DNA of 64,000 nt from positions 434,001-498,000 of the forward strand of contig VFIW01000023.1 in assembly GCA_006386115.1 (NCBI GenBank). The letters run 5' to 3'. The stretch comes from Globisporangium splendens (lineage: Eukaryota > Oomycota > Peronosporomycetes > Pythiales > Pythiaceae). Positions 33,282 through 46,500 of this stretch are shown in pieces (position 1 is the stretch's first letter; every line of letters starts with the position of its first letter). Made by a program: the position numbers and the translations under genes. The notes beneath the pieces were generated by a model. That model was not told the DNA's origin, searched no databases, and saw only the letters and a program-made list of their open reading frames with translations.

Positions 33282-34396
33282 CCCTATGAGCCCAGAGAAC
33301 GTGATAATGTACGTTGGTGTTACGAGCACTTCAAGTCGACAATTGTGCAGACTCAATGGGATGGCGATGTGTTCCAGATCGACCTCAGCTCTAAAATGTC
33401 TGACAGGCTTCCAGGTATCATCGCTGAAGGACGAAAGCTACGTGGGACATTCTGTGCAGAATGGCTGCCATACATGACCTCGACTGCAGATGGGTGGCTT
33501 CTTGATTCCAACGGCTCCCCTTACAAGCTTGCTCACACATCATTATCAGTTGGAACAGCACAACTGGGTGACATACTTCGATGGGAGTGGATAAGACCAG
33601 GAGTGCTTAACTTCATCCCAACATGTGGAATCTCCGGATTCTCCCAGCCGTCTATTCGAGCGCTCGAGCGGTTATGTGCTACGTTGGTATCCAACTTCCC
33701 ACAGCTTCTGTATCGACCACAGCAAACAAATGTGCTTCGGCTGTACAACGGGCAACGTCATTACAACCACGAATGGCATCTGCACACCAGTGAAGCAACT
33801 CTGACCCACGTCGACACGACCCTAGTCAAAGCTACGCATACAGTTCACTCCGCAACGGACTGTGACGTCATGGCAACAAGAGACTTGAACGGGCAGAAGG
33901 TGTCGTTCCATGCACATCCACGTTTCACAAGAATCGTGCAACTATGGGGTGGCAACGGACGATACAATACGACCAGATCTTTCTATCGGCAACAAGTTGC
34001 AGCAACGAGGACACAAATTGGCAAAGATACTCGAGATGCAGCAGTCAACAAAGCTGTCCATACAGCAGGATCTCTGTGGCCAGGACTGCAATTAATCCAG
34101 TGGAGCGAATTACACAACATCCCAGGGATTACAGTTTATACGGCCCAGACTCTTCTCCGGCTGAAAGCCAACCGACTCTCCATGTGGAACTAGGAGAAAG
34201 CTGATCTATCCTGCTCGAATCCCGAATGTTCCCAAGTTGTCCAATCTTCTGTTCAACATCTATTCTGGGAGTGTCCGAAAGCCAAACTGGTGTGGAACTA
34301 CTTTTATGCGCTATGGGCGAAGATCGGAATCACTCCTGGTCACGACCCCGCAATCTGGATCTTCAGTCTGGATCTACCAGATACTCCAAGGCATGC

Positions 34397-35063
34397 GAGA
34401 TGAGATGATAAGAAATCTATTGAACGTAAAGTTTAAGATTTCCCGGGGAAGAGAATTGGTAGATTCTCAGCTATCATATCCTGCCGTAACACAAGCATTC
34501 TCACACTTGCGTCCGGGGTTTTCGTAATTTTCTAGTTTTTATGTCATTTATTTTCTTCGTGTGGGCGCATCGTCACTTGTGGGTTTCATTGCGAGGGGTC
34601 TTGGTGCGGCAGAGCCGGTTGGCTTTGTCACGGGGGTCTTGTGCTGCGCGGTGTGGTGGCCGCAAACAGCGGGGGGTCTTGTGCTGCGCGGTTTGGTGGC
34701 CGCAAACAGCGGGGGGTCTTGAGCTGCGCGGTGTGGTGGCCGCAGACAGCGGGGGGTCTTGTGCTGCGCGGTGTGGTGGCCGCAAACAGCGGGGGGTCTT
34801 GAGCTGCGCGGTGTGGTGGCCGCAAACAGCGGGGGGTCTTGTGCTGCGTCGCTTGTTAGCGACGTTGCCGGTTCATTGTGCTGCGTGACGATTGGTCACG
34901 TACAGCGGGTCAGTAGTCGTGCTCAAATTGGTCGTGCATTCCATTCCTCACCACACCAGGGCCTCCAAGAAGGAGGGATTCTCTCCCTGTGATGGGCCGG
35001 CCCAAACTGGACCGCTGAGGCTGGAACTGGACCGCTTGTGCTTGACTTGGAATATTGGAGAAT
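34397..35063. mobile_element. Unclassified 667 bp insert with 17 bp target duplication
   Basis: The insert interrupts LINE-B between two copies of gatactccaaggcatgc (34380-34396 and 35064-35080). Copy 3 has the unbroken sequence at about 61318-61334. It has no long reading frame, no obvious terminal inverted repeats and no clear poly(A) or simple-repeat tail. A 17 bp duplication is long for DNA transposons and typical of retroposons made by LINE machinery, so a SINE-like or other non-autonomous retroposon is my best guess. I found no convincing pol III boxes. It carries the 40 bp tandem repeat listed separately. Confidence 0.75.
34641..34840. repeat. 40 bp tandem repeat, five units
   Basis: Five nearly identical 40 bp units containing gtggtggccgcaaacagcgg followed by a G-rich ggggggtctt. 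Each unit can form a short hairpin (CCGC-aaaca-GCGG). The equivalent insert in unit 2 has two units. Confidence 0.93.
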
Positions 35064-35353
35064 GATACTCCAAGGCATGCATGGCCATTGTGAATTTTGC
35101 GGTCTACCCCACAGATTACGCAATACCAAGCCCCAAGACTCAAGCAAGAACCAATCAAGAGCCAGCGTCCCATCCTCAGTAACCAGCTGTTTTCGGAGTT
35201 TCGACCAATGACGGAGCCTCCTCCTGAACAGCCTCCTGATGGTGGTGGTACGAATTCCGCATTTTCTGGTTGGGATCCCCATCGCGTTGAAGAAATAAAA
35301 AGAGGTATGATGGGCCAGACACCGCCTCAGCCTGATGCTGCTCACCCAGAGAA

Positions 35354-36315
35354 TCCCCGCCAGGTCAACGATCTTTGCTCCGGGAATTGGAAAAGCGCTT
35401 CGGGTTCATTACTCCGGAACACTCGACAGCACTACAGAAACTCTGGTTTATCGTCACATCAAGCATCCCAGTTTTGCTATGGAGAACGAGAGTGGAAATA
35501 GTGCATGAACGGCAACACCTCTTATCGAAGAAAGCCACCCAGCGAGTGTGGACAGCATGTGTGATGCAAGTGCGGGCTGTGGCTCATCGGATGAGAACGC
35601 TCAAAGGAGAAAAGATCAATGCAACGTGCCTGAGCCAACTGCTCAGCGTACTGGAGAGACAAGACATGTCGCGCCAACTTGAAGCGTGGGCGACAGCGCG
35701 TTTGTATTTCGATGGAGGTGCACGCGGCAACCCAGGTCCAGGAGGCAGTGGATGGGCACTCATCTTCCTGAATGAACGCAGCAATCGATGGGAACTCAAA
35801 GCATGCGGCTATGCGTACATGGGACCAGAAGTCACGAACAATTGGTGCGAATACAGCGCGCTGAAAGATGGCCTGGCATACAGTGCACACTACCTACAGC
35901 ACTATGAAGTCAAGTTGGAAGTCTTCGGAGACAGCCAAATGATTATCGCATCCCAGAACGGGTTCGCCTCAATACGCCAGACCAAGTTGCAGCCACTAGC
36001 AGTTCGGGTAAACCAAATCATCGCCAACTTTGCGTGGATCTCCTGGAATCACACAAAACGAGAACAAAACAAAATGGCCGATCTTCTCGCCAACGTGGCA
36101 ATGAACTCCAAGAATGCGAAGATACTCACCGACGAATCGCGGGGGAACGATCAAATTCTTATGTCCCAAGTCGCAGTTCTACTCGACAATGATATCGGTG
36201 CCACACCGTCAAAACTTAGAAACACCTCACTGTCAGCAGTGTTAATGAGACTCAGGAATTCTTAAACTGTATGTAGATCATAAGTTAAATAGAATTACCT
36301 TCTCTCTCTCTCTCT
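35354..36315 (+). mobile_element. LINE-A 3' fragment nested in LINE-B ORF1 (copy 2)
   Basis: Equivalent to 20251-21214. Target repeats gctcacccagagaa are exact at 35340-35353 and 36316-36329. The (CT)n tail is shorter than in copy 1. Confidence 0.88.
35375..36265 (+). CDS. LINE-A RNase H domain reading frame (copy 2)
   Basis: 296 codons, open throughout, with the same D-E-D-D core as copy 1. Near 35516-35542 a one-base loss is followed about 18 bases later by a one-base gain, so seven or eight residues differ (ERQHLLSKKATQ against EQQHVAIEESTK) while the frame is kept. Other differences are scattered substitutions. Like copy 1 it is a truncated part of a larger protein; expression is unproven. 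Confidence 0.75.
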   Translation: MLRELEKRFGFITPEHSTALQKLWFIVTSSIPVLLWRTRVEIVHERQHLLSKKATQRVWTACVMQVRAVAHRMRTLKGEKINATCLSQLLSVLERQDMSRQLEAWATARLYFDGGARGNPGPGGSGWALIFLNERSNRWELKACGYAYMGPEVTNNWCEYSALKDGLAYSAHYLQHYEVKLEVFGDSQMIIASQNGFASIRQTKLQPLAVRVNQIIANFAWISWNHTKREQNKMADLLANVAMNSKNAKILTDESRGNDQILMSQVAVLLDNDIGATPSKLRNTSLSAVLMRLRNS

Positions 36316-39300
36316 GCTCACCCAGAGAACAACACTCGGACTGATGCCGCGGTGCGTGAAGCGCGTCATCGTGCATGGGTTCAGCGATTGACCAAGATCG
36401 CTACACGTCCATGGAAGACTAAACCCGATGATGACCTACGGAAGATGGTGCCGGCCAAAGAAAAAGCGTTGAATGCCTGGATAATGGGTGCTCTCGTCTT
36501 AGACGCGCCTCCTGCATTCCTCGCTTGTACCCACACTTTCCTCCAACGCATGGCCTATGTCAAATTCTTTGAAGACTGCCTCGAAGGCACAGTCGTTGCT
36601 GTGGTCCCTCCGCGCATCTTGATGCCTGAACACATCTCGGAAAAGACAATTCTTATGCAATTACTTGCATCCGAGCCAGCCGGCTCTGCAGGTTATAAGA
36701 ATCTGTGCGAGTGGATTCAGAATGTCAAGCGTTTGTACTACACTGCGGCGACTCGGCGTTTAACCTTCACTGTCAAGGAGCAGTCCATTGCAACGAAATG
36801 GCATAGACGGGAAATCAAACTTCGTAATGAAAAACTCGTTCTCCTCAGCACCGCCAAGCTCGAGGAAGAAGATGATCGATGTGACATTGACAATATTATC
36901 CCCCACCAAGCTGATGTGCTACAATACCAAGTCCGTGTTGTAGCTTCTGGCTTAGGCAATGACGTTGTCGGCCAACTGATAGCATTGAGCACCGAATGTG
37001 AAGTCGTGTCCATTGCGCGCGCGCCGCGAGCACGGGATGGCGCATACGACTCTAATTTCTGGGTCGTTATCTTCAACTCCGAGGAATGTCCCCCTCAGCT
37101 CAAAGATGCCACCCACATCTCTGCTAAAGGGTTCTCGATCTTCGTTCATCATCATCAGCGGTACAGCCGAATCCCTTGCTTTCAGTGCTTCGACCCCTCG
37201 CACCCAAAAAGCAAATGTACTCGAGCTCCTGGAGATTGTCAGATGCAATTTCATCGCGACTTCGAACCAGAAATCAAGCAAGCAAAGGAAATGTCGAAAT
37301 TTGAGCTGCAGCACATGTCTTGAAGTCCGACAAAAGTATACATTGGCAATCTCTCCAATAGTTTGGGCAAAGTCATGGCCAACCTGAAGACCAAGGCAAC
37401 TGAGAAAGCGCTGCTCTCTGAGATGCTCCAGCCTGCTGACTCGAGTAGCAGCACCGGCTCTGCAGCAGTGGCAGCAGCGGCCAATTCTGCAACAGACGCT
37501 CAATCGGTTACGCCGTCGGAGGCAGAATGGTTCGATCCAGCCAACCTCAAGAAACAGAAGGGGGCGATGAAATCCACGATTTCAACCTCAGCGACCACAC
37601 CAGTGAAGAGTTCACCGGCGTCGAAAGGGCAACCTCATCCAGCTTCGGACGCGGCATCAGCTGGTAGACGAGCGCCAAAAGGCGGAATCTTAAAGGCTGC
37701 TCCGAAGCTGACTTCTGTTGTTGGCACATCTCCTGGAACAGTAGCCAGCTCTGGTAGCATTGGTACCGGGTCTCCAGAGACAAATATCAAGGCTTCTAAC
37801 GGCCAGAGCAACCGCAAGGCTCTCCAGGCTCGAAAGAAGCGCGAACTTGAACTTGAGGCCATTCTGGCTGGGAAGCTTTCTTCAGCTGATTCTGTGCTTG
37901 ATGGGGTACAAGCAAACTCCACTCAAGCGAAGCAAAAGATTGATATCGACGCCCGCTTAAGCGCTGCTCAGGCAACATTAGACATTGCTAAGGAGCATCT
38001 GTCCAAAGCGTCTTCCGCGCACACCGCAGCTGCTGCAGCGGCTGCGACTGCAAAACGCAAATTCCATGACGTTTCAGCCAAAGCGCACAGTTTTGCTCTC
38101 GATCGAGACGAACACAAGGAGGCAGACACCAGTGGTCGTGATGAGGAATCTTCATCAGCGAATCGTGAAGCTGGACAGTTCCAACGTCAGATTGAATTGC
38201 TTGATTTGCAGCAACGTGTGACAGCAAAAGAAGCAGCAGCCGCATCTCTGATCCTCCAGGAGGCCAAGAACGCCAAAAATCGAGCGAAAAGGCAACTTGA
38301 TTTACTCAAGAAGCGAGCCAAAGCTAAGAATTTGGGTCACAAGGATGGCGATCAGCATGCTGGGAACAAGGCTTCTACGACAGCAGCTTCAGGATCATCT
38401 CCCGCTGAGAATACCGAAAGCCAAGGAGATCAAGACCTTGCTTACACGAAGCTCAGGGAGTTTGTCAAAGCTCATGTCGTCCACGGGCACAGTCCCACTG
38501 CGCAGACTCAAGACGAGGAGCAATCAAGAATGAACCAGCCCAGCTCGAAGTCATTTCCCTCAGCGTCTAGAGATAATGGTTCGGCAAACCAGCAACCATC
38601 ATCGGAGCCATCAGCTGACACCACCTCTGGGTACTCTGAAGATCCCTCGCACTTCGATGTCACGATGTCCTTGGCGGATTCCACGTCGATGGATTCCACG
38701 ATGCACCTGCAAGATCTGACGGGAGGTGCTGTGACCCCGCCAAATGGTCAAGCCACTCTCCCTCTGCCAGCAGAGGTGACTAAAGCCTTTCACCAGGAAA
38801 TGCGCAGTCAAAATGGTACCGAGGACGCAGGCAACGGTGCTCCCTCGATGAACCAGCCAACTCCAGGTAGCGCTGGCCAAGATTTTGGACACATTGACTC
38901 TGCTGAATCTCGAGATACAGACCCAAGAAGTGTCTTTGGCTCCGGGCCAGAAATCAATGCGGCGATGGGTAGTGGACTAGGTACAGGGTCGACGGATGAT
39001 GAACATCGATTCCAGGAACCGGAGCGAGAACCAGACTCCCACTCTCATACGTTAAATCAACCACGGGCACGAAAGATCCCAGAACTTGCGTCCTCAGTTT
39101 TAAAAGCAGCGGCTTCAACGACACCAGGTCAATCCGAGGCCAGTCAAGAGTCAACCTTTTCCAACGACAGTGAAAGCGGGGAATTTGAGACGCCTCCTTC
39201 CTCACCGTCTCACTCTGTCCAGGACGATGGGCAAGCACGCAAGTCTCTGGTTGGACGATTGGTTGGATCGAAAGAGGAGCTCGAACAATTGACGGCTGCT

Positions 39301-42300
39301 GAACAAGCCCTTCGAAGACAGCATTTCCGTGCAAACAACAAAGCCATGCACGACTGGACCACGGCGACTCGACAAAATCGAAGATTCAGCTTGCCTTCAG
39401 TTGATCCAAGCGACGTCTCCAAATTGACTGGATGGATTCCCAGTCACGTGGATGCTCTAAGTGCGCTCATTTGTGCACTGCCTTTTCCACTGGAGGTCTT
39501 GCGCATGTTCCCAGTGAAAAAGCTCCTTGATTTTGGGCACAGCATAAACAGTCAAGCTCAACGCGCATTAATCCGGCATCACTCAGCTGACGGTGCAGTT
39601 AGCGCGCAAGTGCGAGCCTTTTGTAAGAAATGGGCATCGGCTGTTGACGCCTGTCCGCAAGGCTCCGCTCGTTGGTCCATGACTGACAACATCAAGCAAT
39701 GGAACAGACTTGAAAAGCTAGATGATAGCCTATTGACCGCGACCGTCTCGCGACCCATTGACCCAGATAAATGGGCAATTCTCAATGTGATAAGTCTTCT
39801 ACTGCCCAGCATGTTCCTCAAGCACGAAGCCGTTGGTCACGTTATGCCTGAAACCCGAGCTGAAGAATATTGGCGTTCGTCTTCTCTTCAACCAGCAATT
39901 GATGCGATTGTGGGCACGACGACGTCATGGTCGCTATTGGCGCACCAGCATGAGCTGGAGGTCCAACAGCGGCACAATCAGAACTAAAGGCACCCATGGT
40001 GCCTCAACTCGCACTGTACTTGGTGGCAGTTCAGTGCGAGCAGGGGGAGATGGCTCAACTGTCTCTCCGGCGGAAGTACAGCGTGGAATACAAGGCATAT
40101 CAACGTATTCCGGCGATGGACTACCGTTGCGACCATATCAACCCACAACCCAAGCTCGTCGTGACAACCACCGACCCAGAAGGCGCAGTGCGACAGTCAA
40201 TGCTCGCCATGAGCTAACTGTTGGATTCCACACACAGAATGTGATGGGGTTCTCCAAATCCGACGCCAATCTGAACGCGTGGTTTTCACATTTTCGACAG
40301 ACTGATGACTCGGGATCATTGGACATTGTCTTTCTCCAAGAAACGCACGTCCTGGAGACCGAAGTGGCATCAATGCAATCCAGATTTCGTCGAAGTTGGG
40401 GTTTTCAGGAACCATCAGAAGAGTCGGATCCCAGACTTTCTCTCTGGTCAGCTTCCACCGAGCGCAAAGGAGGAGTGGCGATCTTGTTGAATCCCTATTC
40501 GTGCATACCTACACTGGCTCCATATAAGCAGGATCAGTGGAATGCGCACTGGATGGCAGCTACGGTGACGTTGCGTGGTGAAACGGTGTTACTTCTCAAC
40601 ATCTACGCTCCTTCTACCGTATTTGCAAGGGAAGCTTTCTACAGAGCACTATCAGGTCTCCTCTCGTCACATGATGGACCCATTCTGTGCGGTGGAGACT
40701 TTAATTGCACTCTCAACCAGATGGCAGACAGGTCTCACAACACCCACAACAAAGTGCACGATTCCAGGGAATTGAAGAAACTGCTCCAGAAATTGAATCT
40801 TGTTGACACCCTCGAGGATGATGCTCTTCGCGCCACGGACACACGAGACGTCAAAGCATTCCATCGACAGCATCACACCTACTACTATACACTGCCTTCA
40901 GGTGACAGTGCCAGCAGTAGGCTCGACCGATGGTACTGCAGCAATGACCATCTCGACTGGGTTCGCAGCGTCTACCAAAGCGTAGCTGGTCCGTTCTCCG
41001 ATCACAATGGAGTCACGATCCGGGTAGCTGCTCCTGACAAGGTGATCCAAAGCAAGAAACCTCGAGTTGTCTATCCACTTCCGAAGAATGCAGCGGCGCA
41101 TGCGGCGAGTATTGGAAAAGATTTCTTCGAAAAAGCTCATGATCAACTTGATGAATTACGTGGACGTTACTCTTCGCCTCGTGATTATGCTCTGGCCACA
41201 GCAAATTGGTGGGATGAAGCCAAGATCGCGCTCAGGATCGGGTACCTTGAAGCTAAAAAATCGTACTTCGCCAGATTGAATCAAGGATACAAGAAGAAAA
41301 TCCAGAGGTTGCAACGACGCTCTCAGAATCAGAAGCGCAGATGCTCGATCACTCTGGTGGAGCGGTGAGTGATCAAAACGTGGAGTTGTCGCAAGAGTTT
41401 CTTACCACCGCCACGAGTATTCGTCGAGCCATTGCAGAATGCAAATCTAAGTGGCAGGCTTCGAAACGGGACCGCATTTTTCGGGAGCACATGCATCATG
41501 AACGAAAAACGAGCAAATCCTTCTACAAGCGTATCTCGACCAAGTTCCTTGACAACACTATCTTCACACTCGGTGGCACAGCGACTTACGGACCCATGCG
41601 TTCACGAGAACTTGCTGACGACATGGGAGAAGGATGGAAATCAATCATGCAACAGGCGCCAACTCTGCAAACTGACATCGATCAAATCCTTGATCCAGGA
41701 ACAGCTATTCCTCCGTCGGACAGATTAGGCTTCCTGTTCAAACCGATCAATTCGAGTGAAATTAAACAGGCTGTGAAGAAATGCAAGAGAGGCAAAGCTC
41801 ACGGTCCTGACGAACTCGGCAACGACTGGTACAGAGACCACTGTGACGAGATTACCGCCTATTCGAGCGACTTTTCAACTTGTGGATACCCGAATGCGTT
41901 CTACCAAGTTCGTTCAGTGAAGCCCATATTCACTGCATAAAAAAGTCCGTCTCTGCTGCATCGCCGCTGGACTACAGGCCAATCGCACTCCTCAACTCTG
42001 ATTACAAAATATTCACACGGATATTTGCAACCAGATTACGAACTGTGCTCCCTTGGCTTATCCATCACATGCAAGCTGGTTTCGTTCCAGGGCGAGCAAT
42101 CCCGACTACGATCGATGTGCTATTGGCTGCACAACAGCGGGCCACGAGCGACCCCGCCATGTCCAGAGCGATCGCGTTGCTCCTTGATTTTGCTAAAGCC
42201 TATGATTCACTCGATCGCAGCTTTCTGGCACAAGCGCTCCAGCATCTTGGATTTCCATTGAAGTTCGTACGCTTAGTGAAGGTGTTACACTCTCAAACCA

Positions 42301-43248
42301 CTTACAAGTTCATTGTCAACGGTTTCCTGTCGAGAAAGTACAACGTAGCATCCGGGATTCGTCAAGGATGTCCGCTGGTCCCTCTTCTCTTCATCTTGGC
42401 GTTAGAGGTTCTTTATCGGAAAATCGAAGAGAGTGGCGAAATACACGGCGTTGAACTCCAGGCAGCAGGATGCGCAACTGAGGTCAGACTTGGAGGATAC
42501 GCAGACGACACGACCATTTATCTTAGCGATCCCAAGGATATTAACGCCATGTTTGCAATCCTGGACAAATATGGAGCAGCATCTGGGCTTCGAGTCAATC
42601 GGCACAAATCTGCAGTATTACCGCTGAACAAGGAATTTAGCTCCACCGAAGAGTCAGTCAGTGACATTCATGTGCTACAACGTGAGGAACATTGCCGCTA
42701 CCTCGGCATCCAAGTCGTACAAACGCCTTCGAATGCAAGTAACTGGTCCAAGTGCATCCAAGCCTTACGTGTCAGACTTCGACTTGCGCGTCTCAAAACT
42801 CACTCTGTCGCCCAACGTGCAGCAATTGCCAGTGCCGTCATCATACCCAAAGTGCTTTACGTGGCCAGGCACTCCTGACCCTCTACGGCTATTGGCAATC
42901 AGCTACACGACCTAGTGAAACAATTTGTCTGGGGCTCAAGGAATGGTAAGCCTGCGAAACCGTGGATGAAGGAAGAACAAGCTGAGCTCAAAAAAGTGAA
43001 TGGAGGCTTGTCAGTACCCAACATCAGAACTGAGCTGATGACGACGAGTGCCACAGCAGTCTCCAAATGGGCAATCACTACCTCTCACATCGATCAGGTC
43101 ATCGGGGAAATCTTGCTGCACAACACAAGGGCTTCCTCGACGTACATCACGCCGCTCGATGCAATCCCAAGGCGGTCACTCCAGCTTCGTGATAACATGT
43201 GGACAACTGGCGCAGCATTGTGTGCGTCGCTCCATTCTCGACCCTATA

Positions 43249-43487
43249 TGGTGAATCGGCTGTTTGCAATGCGGTAAATTGAATTGTGAATGCTTGAATC
43301 ACGCTAGAACAGCTAAACGAATGCAGCTACAGCACAACTTCTTGCTTCTCTCCTTGTGCGAGCTACTGACATGCATGGCAATGACTCACTACTGCAAATG
43401 AGCAATTACCGGAGGTGACAAATTACGACTTTACTTCAACTTCAAGTCCCACGATGCCGTGAGCTTGTCTGAACTTGAAACTTGACA
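43249..43487 (-). repeat. 3' LTR of gypsy element 2
   Basis: 239 bp, identical by eye to 48145-48383. Confidence 0.93.
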
Positions 43488-43505
43488 ATGCTCCCCAAGA
43501 CATGC

Positions 43506-46500
43506 TCACGGTTTCGAAAGCTGATGAACTGCTTTCTTGAACTCTTGGGATGTTGAGCTTGCTGCGAACTCAATCACCTTGGTCGGCACGTCCTTGTAGA
43601 GGTCGGCCAAGCTTTCCCAGGAGTCTTCGACGGCTTCGAACCCTTGCCATGACACCAAGAGCTCCCAGCGACGAAGATCACAGTTGAGCCGAAACTCCTT
43701 GAATGCTGCAACTCCGAGCACAACTCCTTGGGTCGATATGTGCTCAATCAACTCCTCGTTCGCGTTCAAGCTCGAGTCCGCATAGAATTTGAGTCTTGAT
43801 CCGTGTACATCGAACTTGGACTTGGTGATCAGGTGCTCGATGACGAACGAGTGAGGAAGTGATTCCAGCACTCGAAATGGGCCAACCCAACGCACCATAA
43901 GCTTGTTGCCGCTGAGTCGCGAGTCGACTCGAGACCAGAGAACAAAATCGCCTTCGGTGAAGTTACAGACGGCACCTTTCTTGTTTGCTTGCTGTTGCAG
44001 GCGGGTGCGCTCCTTGATACATATCACCTCTTGGTGCATATCTGCCAGGCTCTTTCGCAAACTTGACAACCATTTCTCAATCTGCGGCTTGCCCATGTTT
44101 ATAGGCACCACGCCATTCTTGCTGGTTGGCTTCCACACGAAGTCCAGTGCGCTTGCACTTGGCAGTCCTGTGAAGAGCTCGACCGGAGATTTGTTGCCGA
44201 GCGAGGGAAGCTGGGTGTGGTTCAGACTTGACTGGACAATTGGGAGCAAGTAGAACCACTCCTTGGTATCGAGCTTGTACTCCAGGAGCAGCGCGCGAAG
44301 AACTTGAAGGACATCGCGATTGAGCCTTTCGACTGTTCCGTTAATCCAAGGGGAGTATGCTGGAACGAATTGCTGTTGGGCCTTGAGCCTGCTGCTCAAA
44401 GTTGCGATTAACTCGTTCTTGAAATGGCTTCCGCTGTCAGAGACCCAAATAGCTGGCGAACCGAAACGCTTCTGCCAATCAAGCATGGCTTCAGCTGCGA
44501 CGGCTGCAGTTGGAGAAGCACACGCAAACAGCTCACAGTAATGCGTGAGGCCGTCCTTGAGCACCAGCAGGTAGCGCTGATCACCGTGGCTGTCTCCGAG
44601 AAAGAGGAAGTCCCAATGAAGCACTTCATTGCGGATTTTGCACACAAGTGTCGGTCCCCACGGACGCTGAATCACGAGGCTCCCCTTGACGTGCTTGCAT
44701 AAGAGGCAGGCGCGAACGAATTCCTTCACCACCACTGCAACGTTGGTGATGTCAAATCGCCGAAGAGCGTTCACCATTGCGTGCTCACCGCGATGTCCTT
44801 GCATTCCACAGTGCGCGACGACCAAAAGCCGTGCGAGCAAATCGTTGTCGGCGCTTGGGATCCAGGGTTTCTCAACAACAAAGATGACTCCATCTTTTAT
44901 CGCATGGGTCCGTGCCAGTGTCTTCACATGGCGCCTTTGGGATGCTTCAATATCTGCGAGACTCGGCCACACAAATTCTCCATCTTCGAGTGGGCGGAGC
45001 GTCGAAGCTTGCACAGCTCGGCGTGTCTGGACGTGGAGGATCTTCTTCACCGACGACTGGTTTTCTGGAGTCCTCCCCCATCTTGAAACAATGTCTGCCC
45101 AAACGTTGTTCTCGCCTGGGATGTGAACAATTGAGTAGTTGTATCCCGTGAGGCGCATAGCCCAGCGCTGCAGCTTGGCTCGGATATGCTTCTTAATCTC
45201 GGTGCTCGGCGAGAAAATCGCGATCAAGTTTGCGTGGTCGCAATATAGCCGAAAACCACGGGAACGTTGAAGTAAATACTCCAGGTTCGTACATGCCATC
45301 ACAATTGGGAAGGCCTCCTTCTCCACGATGCTCCAGTTGAGTTGCGCGTTCCTGAACACGCCACCTTTGCACACGAGAAGCTGGTGCTTCTGCTCATGAA
45401 CTGGTACACTCGAATCCCATTCTGCGACTTGAGTGAGCACCACAGCCCAGTCGTGATCCGACGCGTCCGTAAACATGCAGATTTCATGCTCTACGCTGGG
45501 AAACGAAAGCGGAACCGAGTTGCCAATTACCAGCAATACTGAGTTGAAGCACTTCTCCTCTTCAGCAGTCCACACCAATGGAATCCTCAACCCAGCGGTA
45601 CGGCGACGACCTGAGCCTTGTAAAGCCAAATCTAATTTGGCTTGTAACGGAGCAGCATGACTGGCGTAATCCACGATGGAGTCCCGCATCCAATTTGATG
45701 CGCACAAGAAATACTGCAGATCTGCTGCAGTGGAGGGTAGCGGAAGCTCTTGGAGCGCAGAGATCCGCTCAGGGTCATGCTCCACTCCATCACCGCTGAT
45801 TAGTTTCCCGCACCACTTGACCTGATGCTGGAAAAGCTGGCTCTTCATTGCGTTCAGCTTCAGGTTGAACTCATTGAGTATTTCGAAGAACTTGCGCAGC
45901 ACTTGCAAGAACTCCGTGACGTTGGCGGCGTACACGATTACGTCGTCAATCCAAACGAGCAACGAATGGTAGAGCAGTGGCTCGAACGCGAACTGCATCT
46001 GGTTCTGAAAATGCAATGCACTGTCCGTGGCACCTTGCGGCACTCGAGTTGGCGTGTAGATAGTATCTTCTGTCATGAAGCTGAATATCTCTTGGGATTC
46101 GCCGTGCAATGGCAATTGCCAAAAACCCTTGAGCATATCAAAACTCGCGAAACCAAACGATCCTTTCACTGCGCTTGTCACGACCGACAGGATTGGAGTC
46201 GTGCCTGCAATCGGCACTGTCATGCTGTTCAGCGGGCGATAGTCCGTTGTGATACGAAACTCATCCTTCGAACCGGGTTTCTTCACTGGAACTGCAGCGC
46301 ACGCCCATCGGCTCTGATTATTTTTGCGAATAAGACCAAAAGCTTCTAGCTGCTGGGTATACTCGCGCAAGAACTGGCTCTGCAATGGCGGATAGCGGCG
46401 GGGTTTGCAACGGAATGGAGTCGCGCCATCTTTTAGCTGCACTTTCAGGGGCTCGAGACGAGCGGCGTCATCAGGAGCGATCCGCACTCGCCAGCAGTCG

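Larger units (their letters stand above)
24799..34193 (+). pseudogene. LINE-B ORF2 (copy 1), split by a gypsy element
   Basis: ORF2 begins near 24799, overlapping ORF1 by about 85 bp. Order: APE endonuclease from about 25113 (VGFHTQNVMGF ... FLQETH ... GGDFNCTLNQ), reverse transcriptase with DFAKAYDSLD, GIRQGCPLAPLLF and YADD (27396-27407), then a C-terminal region. A missing A near 26845 shifts the frame before the RT core. The frame is interrupted at 28147-33281 by the gypsy element and resumes at 33282, reaching a TAG at 34191-34193 where copy 3 has TAT. The zinc-finger region follows without its RNase H. The family copies itself by target-primed reverse transcription; this copy cannot encode the full protein. 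Confidence 0.8.
19984..35086 (+). mobile_element. LINE-B copy 1 with nested insertions (array unit 1)
   Basis: This 15103 bp unit runs from the LINE-B 5' end (attgtgaaatttgcgg) through ORF1 and ORF2 to a break shortly after the C-terminal zinc-finger region, where unit 2 begins. It contains a LINE-A fragment (20251-21214), a gypsy element (28147-33281) and an unclassified insert (34397-35063). After the last insert's right target repeat only six bases (atggcc) precede the next LINE-B 5' end, so the RNase H region and 3' tail are absent. APE endonuclease, reverse transcriptase and zinc finger in ORF2 place it among APE-type LINEs of an I- or Tad-like kind; the clade is not certain. Confidence 0.85.
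35208..39987 (+). pseudogene. LINE-B ORF1 (copy 2), interrupted and mutated
   Basis: Same product as in copy 1. The LINE-A fragment interrupts it at 35354. A frameshift at about 37319 (catgtcttgaag against catgtctcttgaag in copy 3) breaks it after the zinc knuckle. Downstream it is the only copy with TTA rather than TAA at the position equivalent to 23997, so 37363-39987 is one open stretch of 874 codons to the natural ORF1 end. Confidence 0.75.
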
